A program made the position numbers and the translations under genes. Below, piece after piece: positions 1 to 6,976 of a DNA stretch of 9,935 bases. The notes under the pieces are model-generated. The model did not search any database. It was not told the DNA's origin and saw only the letters and a list, made by a program, of their open reading frames with translations. Position 1 is the first letter of the stretch; each line of letters starts with the position of its first letter. The stretch is from JBCDBY01 sp039182715 (GTDB lineage Bacteria; Planctomycetota; PLA2): contig JBCDBY010000167.1 of assembly GCA_039182715.1 (NCBI GenBank), positions 1 to 9,935 of the forward strand. Direction: 5' to 3'.

Positions 1-36
1 ACCTCGCCGGCGCGGCGACGGTTGGGGCACGCAGCG

Positions 37-58
37 GGCGCGCGCCGGCGCCGTTTTT
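37..58 (+). terminator. Possible weak intrinsic terminator
   Basis: A five-base-pair stem made only of G and C (37-41 pairing with 48-52, loop of six) is followed one base later by five T (54-58). This fits an intrinsic terminator for a + strand gene ending left of the window. The stem is short, and GC-rich DNA forms such stems by chance, so this is a weak call. Confidence 0.2.
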
Positions 59-241
59 GGGCCGGGTTCTCACGGCGGCGACTTTTTACCTGGCGGCGGG
101 CGGGCCGGGCCGGCTTCCGTCAGAGCCGGCGCTGCCGCAGCTCGCCCGCCACCGATGCTATCGCCAGCTATCTTCACTGGCTGCTGGTGCCATTAAACGA
201 CGGGGCTGCTCCGGTGCGCGCGGCCGAGAGCGGCGGCAGGA

Positions 242-273
242 CCACTGGCGGTCCGATGAGGAGCCGCCAGTGG
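242..273. repeat. Perfect 10-bp inverted repeat (stem-loop)
   Basis: CCACTGGCGG at 242-251 is perfectly mirrored by CCGCCAGTGG at 264-273, leaving a 12-base loop. No T-run follows, so it is not an obvious terminator. The first nine bases of the right arm (CCGCCAGTG) recur in direct orientation at 344-352, next to the TGA that closes the downstream gene's frame. A smaller inverted repeat, GCCAG/CTGGC, lies at 163-167 and 177-181. Candidate roles are a regulator-binding site, a leader stem-loop, or a remnant of a repeat element. I cannot tell these apart from one copy. Confidence 0.45.
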
Positions 274-422
274 ACTGTGGTTCTCCGCACCAGCAGACGA
301 GGTCAGGCCGACGTCTCGCCGCGGATGCGAGACGTGGCTCCGGCCGCCAGTGAACCCGCCGACAGCTGGCCGGCATCAAACCGGTTCGCGTCGGCCAGAC
401 CCAGGGGCTGACGCAGCCGCTC

Positions 423-3400
423 GTGGGTCCCGCACACGAGTTCGCGTTGCGCCAGTTGGGCCACTCCTCGATCGACGTCCGCGACGCCGCATTCGAGGCG
501 CTCGCCTCGACCCCGGTCCGCACCGCGGAGGTCGAGCAACTGGTCGAGCTCCTCCGCCGCAAGGGAAGCGATCTGCGTCGCGACTGCTTCCTGCGCCTCG
601 ATAAGCTCGCGGACGATCGCTTCTTCGAGGTCGCGGAGCAACTCCTGCGCGACAAGCTGGGTGCACGCCGCGAAGCGGGACTCGAGCTGCTTCGCCTCGC
701 CGTGGAGGACGGACGGGCACCCGCGACGGCGCGCGAGTTGGCCCGAGCGCATCGCACGGGGCGCCGCTCGTGGACGAAAATGGAACGCACGCATCTCGAA
801 GCGATCGAGCAGGCGCCCGAGACCACGGTCCAACTCGACGACGCGCTCGGGCTCGTCGACCCGACGAAACTGCTCTATTGGCCGGAGCCGCAGCCGCGCG
901 ACATCGAGCTCGCGTCGAAGGCCGCCGCCGCCAGTGTCGAGCAGCTGGCCGAACTGATCCTGGAGCACGCCGACCACGAGGTGACCTTCGACGACACGCC
1001 GACGTTCCTGCTGATCGAGGCCGGATTCCGCATCCCCATACCGGGCGACGCCGGCCCGTCGGACGAAACCGGCGCGGAGCCGCCTCTCGGCGGTGTCTGG
1101 CGCGACTGGGTCCTCGGACGTGGCGACCGACTCCGCGACCGCGACGGCCTGGAGCTTGTGCGGGCGATCGCGGCGGATCGGGATGACCCGACATGGCAGG
1201 GGCCGGCCACACGAAAGGTCTGCGGCGCGGGCGAATACGGCTCGGGGCAGCGGCTCCTTGAGGTGCTGCTCGCCTGGTGCCTCTCCTGGGATGCACCGGA
1301 CGACCCGTTCACGCTCCTGCTCGACCACGTCGAGAACTGCTACGCGCAGCTGACGGAGGAGGACGTCGAGGCGCTGCGCGAGGAAGGCAACTGCACGTAC
1401 CTGAGCACGTTCGATGAGGTGACGCCTTCCTTGCAACGCCGGTTCGCCGCCCATGAAGCCGTGCGCAGCCTGGAATGGGTGCGCGCGATTCTCCCCGATC
1501 GATTCGGGCCCGAGCACGTGCGTCGCCGCTTCGCGCTCGGCCGCCAGATCGGTCTCCGTACCCAGCGCGTCGCGGAGGTGTGGACCGACCTCGACGACTT
1601 CCTCGATGCGTTCGAGGCGGACACGTTCGGGGATGCCGCCGTGCACGAATGGACGGACCTCCTGGTCGGGCGTTTCAGTCACGTGCGAACCTCGATGCTC
1701 CAGTCCGCCTCTCGCCGCGTGCCGCCGGATCGTCTTGCACGCCATCCCGTGTTGGTGGCGGCGCTCGAGCGCTGCCGCGCCCGCATCGTCGAGCTCGAAG
1801 TCCAGCGTGGCGATCTGCCCACGGTCGTCACGCCGCATGCACGCGCCCTCCGTTGGTCCGGTGGACTGGAGACCCTGCGCCTGGTCATGCGTGCCTTCGG
1901 TCGCGAGCGCCTCGCGCGGTCGGGCAGCGAGGTGTTCGGAGCGGATTCGCGTCGGAGTACGCTGAGTCGACTGGTTGCCCGAAGCAATCCACGACCCGAC
2001 GACACGCACGATGCGTTCGCGGCATGGGCGCGCGAGGACAAGATCCGGGAGGATCGGCTTGTGGAGCTCGCGGTCTTCGCGCCGCAGTGGGCGCCTCATG
2101 TGGCTCATGCCCTGCGATGGAGCGGACTCGAGAGCGCGGTCTGGTGGATTCACGCCCACACGAAGGAGGCGCGCTGGGATCTGGACGGTTCGATGCAGGC
2201 GGCGTGGGAGTCCGGCATCAGCGAGTACACGCCGATCCCCGGCCGAGACCTGATGGAGGGCGGCGTCGACGTCGCATGGTTCGAGGCCATCCGCAAGCAG
2301 CTGGGCAAAGCGCGCTGGACGAAGCTCGACAAGGCGGCCCAGTACGCGTCGACGAGGGGAGGTCACAAGCGAGCGCAGCTGTTCGCGGATGCGATGACCG
2401 GTGTCGCGTCCGAGGAGGAACTACGGGCGCGCATCGACGAGAAACGTCACCAGGATTCGGTCCGCGCCTGGGGCCTGCTGCCTCTGTCACGCGGCGTGAA
2501 GAAGCGCAAGCAACAGCTCCTCGAGCGCTACCGACGACTGCAGGAGTTCAAGCACGAGAGCCGCCAGTTCGGAGCGCAGCGGCAGGAGAGCGAGGGGCGC
2601 GCCGTGGCGATCGGCATGGAGAACCTGGCGCGAACCGCCGGCTATCGGGACCCGCAGCGATTGCAGTGGGCGATGGAGATGGAGTCCGTGCGCGATCTGC
2701 CCATCGCACGGGATCTGGGGGAGACGACGATCACTCTCGAGGTGGACAGCGAGGGGCGGCCGGGTCTCGTGGTCGTGAAGAACGGCAAGCCCCAGAAGTC
2801 GGTGCCGGCCAAACTGCGCAAGGACAAGGCCGTGGTCGAGCTCAAGGCGCGGCTGAAACAGTTGCGCCAGCAGGCCTCGCGGGTCCGCGTGGTGCTCGAG
2901 GAGGCGATGTGCCGCGGAGACGAGTTCGAAGGTGACGAACTGCAGAAGTTGCTGCAACATCCGATCCTCGCGCCCGGGCTGGCGCGGCTGGTCTTCGTCG
3001 GTGAGGACATCGTCGGCTATCCGGTCGAGAGTGGCCGCGCCCTAGCCGATCGTGCCGGCAAGCTCGAGCCCGTGCGCAGGGACGAGCCGCTGCGCATCGC
3101 GCACCCCCACGATCTCTTCGCGCGGGGCGACTGGGCGGAGTGGCAGCAGGAGTGCTTTCGCCGCGAGCGCATCCAGCCGTTCAAGCAGGTGTTTCGAGAG
3201 CTCTATCCGCTCACCGAATCGGAACGACGGGATCCGCATTGCTCCCGGCGCTACGCGGGACATCAGGTCCAGCCGCGCCAGGCACTCGCCCTGCTCGGTT
3301 CGCGCGGCTGGGTCGCCCGTCCCGAAGAGGGCGTGAGTCGCACCGACCATCAACAGGGCATCACCACGTGGCTCTCGTTCGAGGAGCACTTCTACACGCC

Positions 3401-3896
3401 GGCCGAGGTTGAGGGATTGACCCTCGAGACCGTTCGGTTCACGCGCCGGCAGGATGGGACCGCGATCCTGCTGGAGGAGATCCCGCCGCGGCTGTTCAGT
3501 GAAGCGATGCGCGACCTCGATCTCGTCGTGAGCGTCGCGCACCAGGGCGGCGTGGACCCCGAGGCGACGGCCTCGACGATCGAGATGCGCGCGTCGCTCA
3601 TGCGCGAAACGTGCCGCCTCCTTCGCCTCGACAACGTGACGTTCAAGGAGCACCACGCTCTCATCGAGGGCGAGCGTGCCACCTACGCGCTCCACCTCGG
3701 CAGCGCCGTTGCGCGTCTGCTGCACGGACCGACGCTTCTCATCGTCGCGGTGCACTCCCAGCATCGAGGTCGGCTGTTCCTGCCTTTCGCCGATGACGAT
3801 CCGCGCACGGCGGAGGTTCTTTCCAAGATGCTGCTGCTGGCGCGCGACCGTGAAATCCAGGACCCCTGGATCCTCGATCAGATCGCCCGTGGCTGA
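423..3896 (+). CDS. DUF4132 (MolR/YehI-like) family protein
   Basis: This 1157-residue protein is recognised by the conserved second half of the DUF4132 family. Visible blocks are GKPQKSVPAKLRKDK (788-802) followed by a helical stretch ending AMCRGDEF (from about 828), RIAHPHDL (891-898) with W904 and W907, PFKQVFRELY (919-928), RRYAGHQVQPRQA (942-954), VSVAHQGGVDPE (1036-1047), TIEMR (1052-1056), HSQHRGRLFLPF (1111-1122) and the closing DDDP...LSKMLLLA...I.DP.IL. The last ~120 residues match the separate C-terminal domain usual in these proteins. The first ~115 residues are helical and HEAT-like. I see no WGR domain, which many relatives such as E. coli MolR carry at the N-terminus. There is no signal peptide or membrane segment, so it should be cytoplasmic. 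The biochemical function of the family is not established; relatives often sit near MoxR AAA+ ATPase, VWA and SWIM-zinc genes, none of which is in this window. The start is a GTG with no good Shine-Dalgarno (AGGG lies 16 bases upstream); the first in-frame ATG is at residue 119, so the true N-terminus is uncertain. It ends five bases before the convergent lipoprotein gene. Confidence 0.88.
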   Translation: MGPAHEFALRQLGHSSIDVRDAAFEALASTPVRTAEVEQLVELLRRKGSDLRRDCFLRLDKLADDRFFEVAEQLLRDKLGARREAGLELLRLAVEDGRAPATARELARAHRTGRRSWTKMERTHLEAIEQAPETTVQLDDALGLVDPTKLLYWPEPQPRDIELASKAAAASVEQLAELILEHADHEVTFDDTPTFLLIEAGFRIPIPGDAGPSDETGAEPPLGGVWRDWVLGRGDRLRDRDGLELVRAIAADRDDPTWQGPATRKVCGAGEYGSGQRLLEVLLAWCLSWDAPDDPFTLLLDHVENCYAQLTEEDVEALREEGNCTYLSTFDEVTPSLQRRFAAHEAVRSLEWVRAILPDRFGPEHVRRRFALGRQIGLRTQRVAEVWTDLDDFLDAFEADTFGDAAVHEWTDLLVGRFSHVRTSMLQSASRRVPPDRLARHPVLVAALERCRARIVELEVQRGDLPTVVTPHARALRWSGGLETLRLVMRAFGRERLARSGSEVFGADSRRSTLSRLVARSNPRPDDTHDAFAAWAREDKIREDRLVELAVFAPQWAPHVAHALRWSGLESAVWWIHAHTKEARWDLDGSMQAAWESGISEYTPIPGRDLMEGGVDVAWFEAIRKQLGKARWTKLDKAAQYASTRGGHKRAQLFADAMTGVASEEELRARIDEKRHQDSVRAWGLLPLSRGVKKRKQQLLERYRRLQEFKHESRQFGAQRQESEGRAVAIGMENLARTAGYRDPQRLQWAMEMESVRDLPIARDLGETTITLEVDSEGRPGLVVVKNGKPQKSVPAKLRKDKAVVELKARLKQLRQQASRVRVVLEEAMCRGDEFEGDELQKLLQHPILAPGLARLVFVGEDIVGYPVESGRALADRAGKLEPVRRDEPLRIAHPHDLFARGDWAEWQQECFRRERIQPFKQVFRELYPLTESERRDPHCSRRYAGHQVQPRQALALLGSRGWVARPEEGVSRTDHQQGITTWLSFEEHFYTPAEVEGLTLETVRFTRRQDGTAILLEEIPPRLFSEAMRDLDLVVSVAHQGGVDPEATASTIEMRASLMRETCRLLRLDNVTFKEHHALIEGERATYALHLGSAVARLLHGPTLLIVAVHSQHRGRLFLPFADDDPRTAEVLSKMLLLARDREIQDPWILDQIARG

Positions 3897-3901
3897 CGCG
3901 T

Positions 3902-5416
3902 CTACTCGAAAAACCGCGTCGACTCGCTCGCCTCGACCGGGCGGTCGAGCTGGTCCGCGGTGAGCGCGACGCGGAAACGCTTGTCGCCCGCCTTCTCGCC
4001 CGTGACCACGATGCGCCAGGTGAGCGTCGCCTTCGGCTGCAGCTCCCCCACCGGCTCGAAGCGGACCTTCATCTCCTCCGCCGCCCCCTTGCTCGAGCCG
4101 CCGGCCTCCACCAGCGCGAGGCCGTCCTCCAGCTCGCACACCAGCACGAGATTGGTCGCCGCCGCGGTGCCCTGGTTGCGCACCGTCACCACGTAGACCG
4201 CCTGCGAACCCGCCTGCAGCGGATCGACCTGGTCACTCACCTCGATGTCGACGGTCGCGATGCCGTACTGCTCGACGCCCGCCTTGAGGACGACATCCTC
4301 CGCGCCGTAGGCCGAGGCGGTGCCCTCGAAGACGAGCTCCGCCGCCGTCTCCGCACGCATGCGCAGCGTCAGCGTCGCCGTACCGCCGGGCTCGACCGTG
4401 CCCGCCTTCCACGTGAGAACGCCGTTCGCCGCGCGCACCGCGCCCGCCTCGCCGTCGTTGTCGACCAGCGTCACGCCCTTCGGCAGATTGAACGACGCCT
4501 TCGCATCACGCGCCGGACCGTCGCCATCGTTCTTGAGCGTCAGGATGACCGCATAGACCTGCCCGATCGCGGCGCGCGACGGCCACTTCGCTTCGGCCTG
4601 CAGATTGGGCGTCGTGACCCGTACAGTCGCACGCGCGGTCTCGGCGGCCAGTCCGCCGAACCCGCTTACCTTCGCGCTGCTCTCGAACGGGCCGGGCATC
4701 TTCGCCTTCACCTTGCGGCGGATGGTGCGCTCCTCGCCGGCCTTGAGTGAGCCGACGTCGATGCGGATCGTGTCGGAACCGTCCGCCAGCGTGAATCCCT
4801 CCGGCAGCGGCTCCTCGATGACGACCTCGCGTGCGGTGCCGGTGCCCGCGTTCCGCACGACGTACCGGACGTCAATGCCATCCACCGCCAGTGCCAGCTC
4901 CGGCACGCGCCGCTCCAGCTCCAGCTTCGGCTGCACGATCATCGTCGTGCCGGCCAGCGGCGCGTCGTAGCGCACCTGCGCAATGTGACGGAAAGCGCCC
5001 GGCGTGCCCGCCATCGCCTTCGCGCGCAGCGTCGTCGTCGCGCCCGCCTCGATGTCGCCGACCTTCCAGGTCGCGAAGCCGTTCGTAGCCTGCGCCGCCA
5101 TCGCACCGTCGGGGATCGTGAAGCCCTCGGGCGCGGTGTCCGTCAGCACGACGTTGGTCAGCACCATGTCGGTGAGGTTGGTGAGCCGGATCTCGTACTC
5201 GTACGGCTGGCCGCTCTGCACTTCCGCCGGCAGCCCGCGCTCGACGAGCAGCTCGCTGGACTCGCGCTGGCCCGTGGGAAACGCGCGCCGCGTCCAGACC
5301 ATGCCGTCCTCCGCGCGCATGGCCTCGACGCCCGGCTGCGACGCCTCGGTCGACTTCGAATGCGGCGCCTCGCAGGCAATCAGGAACAGGATCAGGCTGG
5401 ATGCCAACGGCTTCAT
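3902..5416 (-). CDS. Lipoprotein with four DUF11-like repeats
   Basis: A 504-residue exported protein. The N-terminus is a short lipoprotein signal: K2, a hydrophobic core, and a lipobox LIAC with the lipidated cysteine at 15. After a short linker come about four beta-sandwich repeats of the DUF11 / conserved-repeat type, near 68-160, 172-268, 275-380 and 385-495. Each has the pattern of a YxxxxxNxGxxxAxxVxVxxxLPxGxxL strand pair followed by an xxxWxxGxLxxGxxxTLxxxxxA segment; examples are LTNLTDMVLTNVVLTDTAPEG (80-98 region), VVRNAGTGTAREVVI (186-200) and TVRNQGTAAATNLVLV (411-426). DUF11 proteins are usually surface or envelope structural and adhesive proteins. This one would be anchored by its lipid, and no LPXTG, PEP-CTERM or other C-terminal sorting signal is visible. 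The start is the ATG at 5416, because a GAGGAG ribosome-binding site sits seven bases upstream and the signal peptide begins there; the frame stays open for 17 codons beyond it. It is divergent from the 286-residue gene. No enzymatic residues are evident, so a structural role is an inference. Confidence 0.85.
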   Translation of the reverse strand: MKPLASSLILFLIACEAPHSKSTEASQPGVEAMRAEDGMVWTRRAFPTGQRESSELLVERGLPAEVQSGQPYEYEIRLTNLTDMVLTNVVLTDTAPEGFTIPDGAMAAQATNGFATWKVGDIEAGATTTLRAKAMAGTPGAFRHIAQVRYDAPLAGTTMIVQPKLELERRVPELALAVDGIDVRYVVRNAGTGTAREVVIEEPLPEGFTLADGSDTIRIDVGSLKAGEERTIRRKVKAKMPGPFESSAKVSGFGGLAAETARATVRVTTPNLQAEAKWPSRAAIGQVYAVILTLKNDGDGPARDAKASFNLPKGVTLVDNDGEAGAVRAANGVLTWKAGTVEPGGTATLTLRMRAETAAELVFEGTASAYGAEDVVLKAGVEQYGIATVDIEVSDQVDPLQAGSQAVYVVTVRNQGTAAATNLVLVCELEDGLALVEAGGSSKGAAEEMKVRFEPVGELQPKATLTWRIVVTGEKAGDKRFRVALTADQLDRPVEASESTRFFE

Positions 5417-5520
5417 GGACGTTCTCCTCGCCCCGGATTCTGCACAAACCCGCCCCGGAGGCCGCATTCCGCCGCTTGCCTATGTCGCGCGCGCCGCGCC
5501 CCCGTACGATGCCGCCCGTC
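5417..5520. promoter_or_regulatory. Divergent intergenic spacer
   Basis: This 104-base gap lies between two divergent genes and must carry the promoter of the lipoprotein gene and probably that of the 286-residue gene. I could not pick out convincing -35/-10 pairs on either strand. The only strong signal is the lipoprotein ribosome-binding site. Confidence 0.45.
5424..5429 (-). promoter_or_regulatory. Ribosome-binding site fixing the lipoprotein start
   Basis: On the minus strand this reads GAGGAG, seven bases before the ATG at 5416. It is the best Shine-Dalgarno site in the window and selects the lipoprotein start over the longer open frame that begins at 5467. Confidence 0.75.
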
Positions 5521-6381
5521 ATGGATCGGGAAGATTTCGACCGGATCGTCTGGCTGGATCAGGCGGCGGAGAGTTCGCTGCTCGCCACGGCCGTGCTGCG
5601 CCCGGCGGGAGGTCGTCCGGGGGACCGGTTGCTGCGCTACCAGTGGCCCGTGCCCTCGCGAGGGCGCGTCGAGGAAGCCGTGCGGAAGGGCCCGAACGAC
5701 GGGATCGTCACCTACGACGTCGAGCTCGGCGAGCCGGACGGTGGCGGCGTGCGGCGGCTCACGCTGTCCAACCTCGAGTTCGTCATCAACGGCGTGGCGC
5801 AACGGCCCCCGCCGGAAGTGGCGGACGCCGTACCCGACGTGCTGGTCGCGGCCGATGGCTCCTTCGAGGCGCTCGAAGGACTCGACCGCGTGCAGCGCGC
5901 GCTCCGCGCGGTGGACGGCGAGGAGGCCGATCCGCAGCTGCTGGAGGCGCTCGAGCGCACGACCGCGCGCTTCTGGGACGCGTGGTGCGGGACGTGGATC
6001 CACCTCGACCCGCGGGAGATGGACGGCATCGCGCGTCCCGCCCGCTTCGTGATGCCGGGTCACGTCGCCGTTCCCACGCTCGCCACCATGTCCTGCGAGC
6101 GCGGGGATCGCTGGCACCTGCGCGCCGAGGCATCGCTGGAAGGCGAGGCGGCAGACGAGGCGCTACCCGACGCGCTCGCGCGCATCGCGGGCAGCGACAC
6201 GGACATTCCGCGCGGCTTTCGCTACGCGACCCGACTCATCCTCGAGGCGTGGACGGACCCGGAGACGCTGCGGCCCGATCGCGTTCGCGTCGAGCAGACG
6301 GCGGAGGTCGCCGATCTGGAGAGGGACCACGCGGGCGAAGCGATCGAGCAGCACGACTACCGGTTCACCTGGCACGACTGA
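5521..6381 (+). CDS. Uncharacterised 286-residue protein
   Basis: I do not recognise this family. The protein is acidic, has no signal peptide, lipobox or membrane helix from this start, and is probably cytoplasmic. Visible blocks are a beta-rich N-terminal half (YDVELG at 65-70, LTLSNLEFVING at 80-91), a segment VAADGSFEALEGLDRV (109-124), a tryptophan-rich helix around 150-162 (FWDAWCGTWIHL) and a C-terminal beta-rich half containing TRLILEAWTDPETLRP (237-252) and YRFTW (280-284). The two beta-rich halves around a helical middle suggest a two-domain protein. The ATG at 5521 was chosen because the coding-like sequence MDREDFDRIVW begins there; in-frame ATGs at 5482 and 5509 precede it with arginine/proline-rich, non-protein-like residues. 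None has a Shine-Dalgarno. It is divergent from the DUF11 lipoprotein, which may mean shared control. Confidence 0.75.
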   Translation: MDREDFDRIVWLDQAAESSLLATAVLRPAGGRPGDRLLRYQWPVPSRGRVEEAVRKGPNDGIVTYDVELGEPDGGGVRRLTLSNLEFVINGVAQRPPPEVADAVPDVLVAADGSFEALEGLDRVQRALRAVDGEEADPQLLEALERTTARFWDAWCGTWIHLDPREMDGIARPARFVMPGHVAVPTLATMSCERGDRWHLRAEASLEGEAADEALPDALARIAGSDTDIPRGFRYATRLILEAWTDPETLRPDRVRVEQTAEVADLERDHAGEAIEQHDYRFTWHD

Positions 6382-6400
6382 ACCGAATTTCCGGATTGCG

Positions 6401-6417
6401 GTTGCAATGCGTGCAAC
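6401..6417. promoter_or_regulatory. Operator-like inverted repeat GTTGCA-N5-TGCAAC
   Basis: A perfect 6-5-6 inverted repeat lies 20 bases after the stop codon of the 286-residue gene. The arms and spacing resemble a dimeric repressor site. As RNA it would be only a weak hairpin with no T-run, so a terminator is less likely. No matching second copy was noticed elsewhere in the window. Confidence 0.3.
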
Positions 6418-6492
6418 TCGACCGAGACTGCGATCCACCATGCTGCCTCTCCTGACGTATCCCCCGGCCACGCACCGCCCCGCGGTCGCGTC

Positions 6493-6517
6493 GTGCCGTG
6501 GTCGAGATACGCGGCAC
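6493..6517. repeat. Inverted repeat GTGCCG/CGGCAC
   Basis: GTGCCG (6493-6498) pairs with CGGCAC (6512-6517) across a 13-base loop. An overlapping alternative pairing joins TGGTCGAG (6499-6506) to the CTCG-A-ACCA stretch just right of it, with one bulged base. The two cannot form together. It lies about 70 bases before the start of the 128-residue gene, so it could be part of its leader. Confidence 0.25.
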
Positions 6518-6578
6518 TCGAACCAGCCCTGATCGCCACGCCCCTCCCGCGTGGTCCGTTCGAGTCATGTCATGGATG

Positions 6579-6584
6579 AAGGAG
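6579..6584 (+). promoter_or_regulatory. Ribosome-binding site fixing a GTG start
   Basis: AAGGAG sits five bases before the GTG at 6590. This decides the start of the small basic protein over the upstream in-frame ATG at 6572 and GTG at 6551, which lack such a site. Confidence 0.65.
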
Positions 6585-6589
6585 CCATC

Positions 6590-6976
6590 GTGAAACAACT
6601 GAAGCGTTTCCCGCGAGGGGCGCTGAAGCGCTACGCCGAGGTCCTGCTGCGCCAGATTCACCAGTGCGGAGGGCGGGAACGCTACGTGCCGCTGACCGAG
6701 CTCGAGGACGAGCTCGGTCTCGAGCCGTGGCTGATCCTGCACCTTTGCCGCACGAAGCTGGTTGGAGAGGTCCACGTCGCCTACCGAACCCCCGTCGCGC
6801 TCGACGAGAGCCTGGCGATGGAGGGTGCGGCCGAACGTGAGATCATCCGACTCTGCTTCCGGTGGGCGCACGTGCGCATTCGCCACGAGGCGGTGCGCTG
6901 GACCGAGGACGAGCTGCTGCAGCCTCCCCGGGAGTCGAAGAAGAAGCAGAAGCAGAAGAAAAAGAAGAAGCGTTAG
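6590..6976 (+). CDS. Small basic protein, possible winged helix, lysine tail
   Basis: A 128-residue protein that I cannot assign to a named family. Residues 8-25 form a likely helix (ALKRYAEVLLRQI). Residues 33-66 read as a helix-turn-helix-like unit: VPLTELEDELGL, a second helix PWLILHLCRTKLVG, then a short strand EVHVAY, which is the usual order of a small winged-helix domain. A further helical segment follows to about 110. The C-terminus ends in a tail of ten lysines in the last 12 residues, interrupted by two glutamines and closed by arginine (117-128). Such tails can bind nucleic acid by charge. The GTG start is chosen for the AAGGAG site five bases upstream. The stop codon overlaps the stop of the convergent sigma-fusion gene by four bases. 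A DNA- or RNA-binding role is an inference from the fold pattern and charge only. Confidence 0.72.
   Translation: MKQLKRFPRGALKRYAEVLLRQIHQCGGRERYVPLTELEDELGLEPWLILHLCRTKLVGEVHVAYRTPVALDESLAMEGAAEREIIRLCFRWAHVRIRHEAVRWTEDELLQPPRESKKKQKQKKKKKR

Larger units (their letters stand above)
1..422. other. Left-end region without a convincing gene
   Basis: I see no credible protein in this stretch. The open frames that cross it give arginine-, serine- and proline-rich translations with no recognisable domain. Two GC-rich segments are each followed by a run of five T on the + strand, at 54-58 and 82-86. The first is preceded by a possible GC-only stem (37-41 with 48-52), so it could be a weak terminator for a gene to the left of the window. 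Inverted repeats are present at 163-181 and 242-273. From 354 to 422 the frame of the next gene is open and has codon use like that gene, but it contains no ATG or GTG start and is closed by a TGA at 351-353. The region may therefore be part leader and part remnant of a longer or rearranged gene. Confidence 0.5.
6382..6589. other. Structured 208-base gap
   Basis: There is no gene here. The gap holds two inverted repeats (6401-6417 and 6493-6517) and a good ribosome-binding site at its right end. It probably contains the end of the upstream transcript and the promoter and leader of the 128-residue gene. I matched it to no known riboswitch. Confidence 0.4.

Noticed and set aside
160..353. Integron attC site or transposon end
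   Set aside because: The inverted repeats lack the RYYYAAC/GTTRRRY core pair of attC, and no integrase, transposase or target-site duplication is visible.
22..411. Two short + strand frames in the left-end region as possible genes
   Set aside because: Compositions are arginine/serine-rich, no ribosome-binding site, no domain, and the two overlap each other.
303..2366. 687-codon open frame on the - strand opposite the DUF4132 gene
   Set aside because: No domain and biased composition; the + strand frame continues into an unmistakable DUF4132 C-terminus.
5004..6455. 483-codon + strand frame spanning the lipoprotein start and the 286-residue gene
   Set aside because: It becomes an alanine/arginine-rich shadow in another frame and crosses two better-supported genes.
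6551..6589. Longer start (GTG 6551 or ATG 6572) for the small basic protein
   Set aside because: Neither has a Shine-Dalgarno, whereas the GTG at 6590 has AAGGAG at the right distance.
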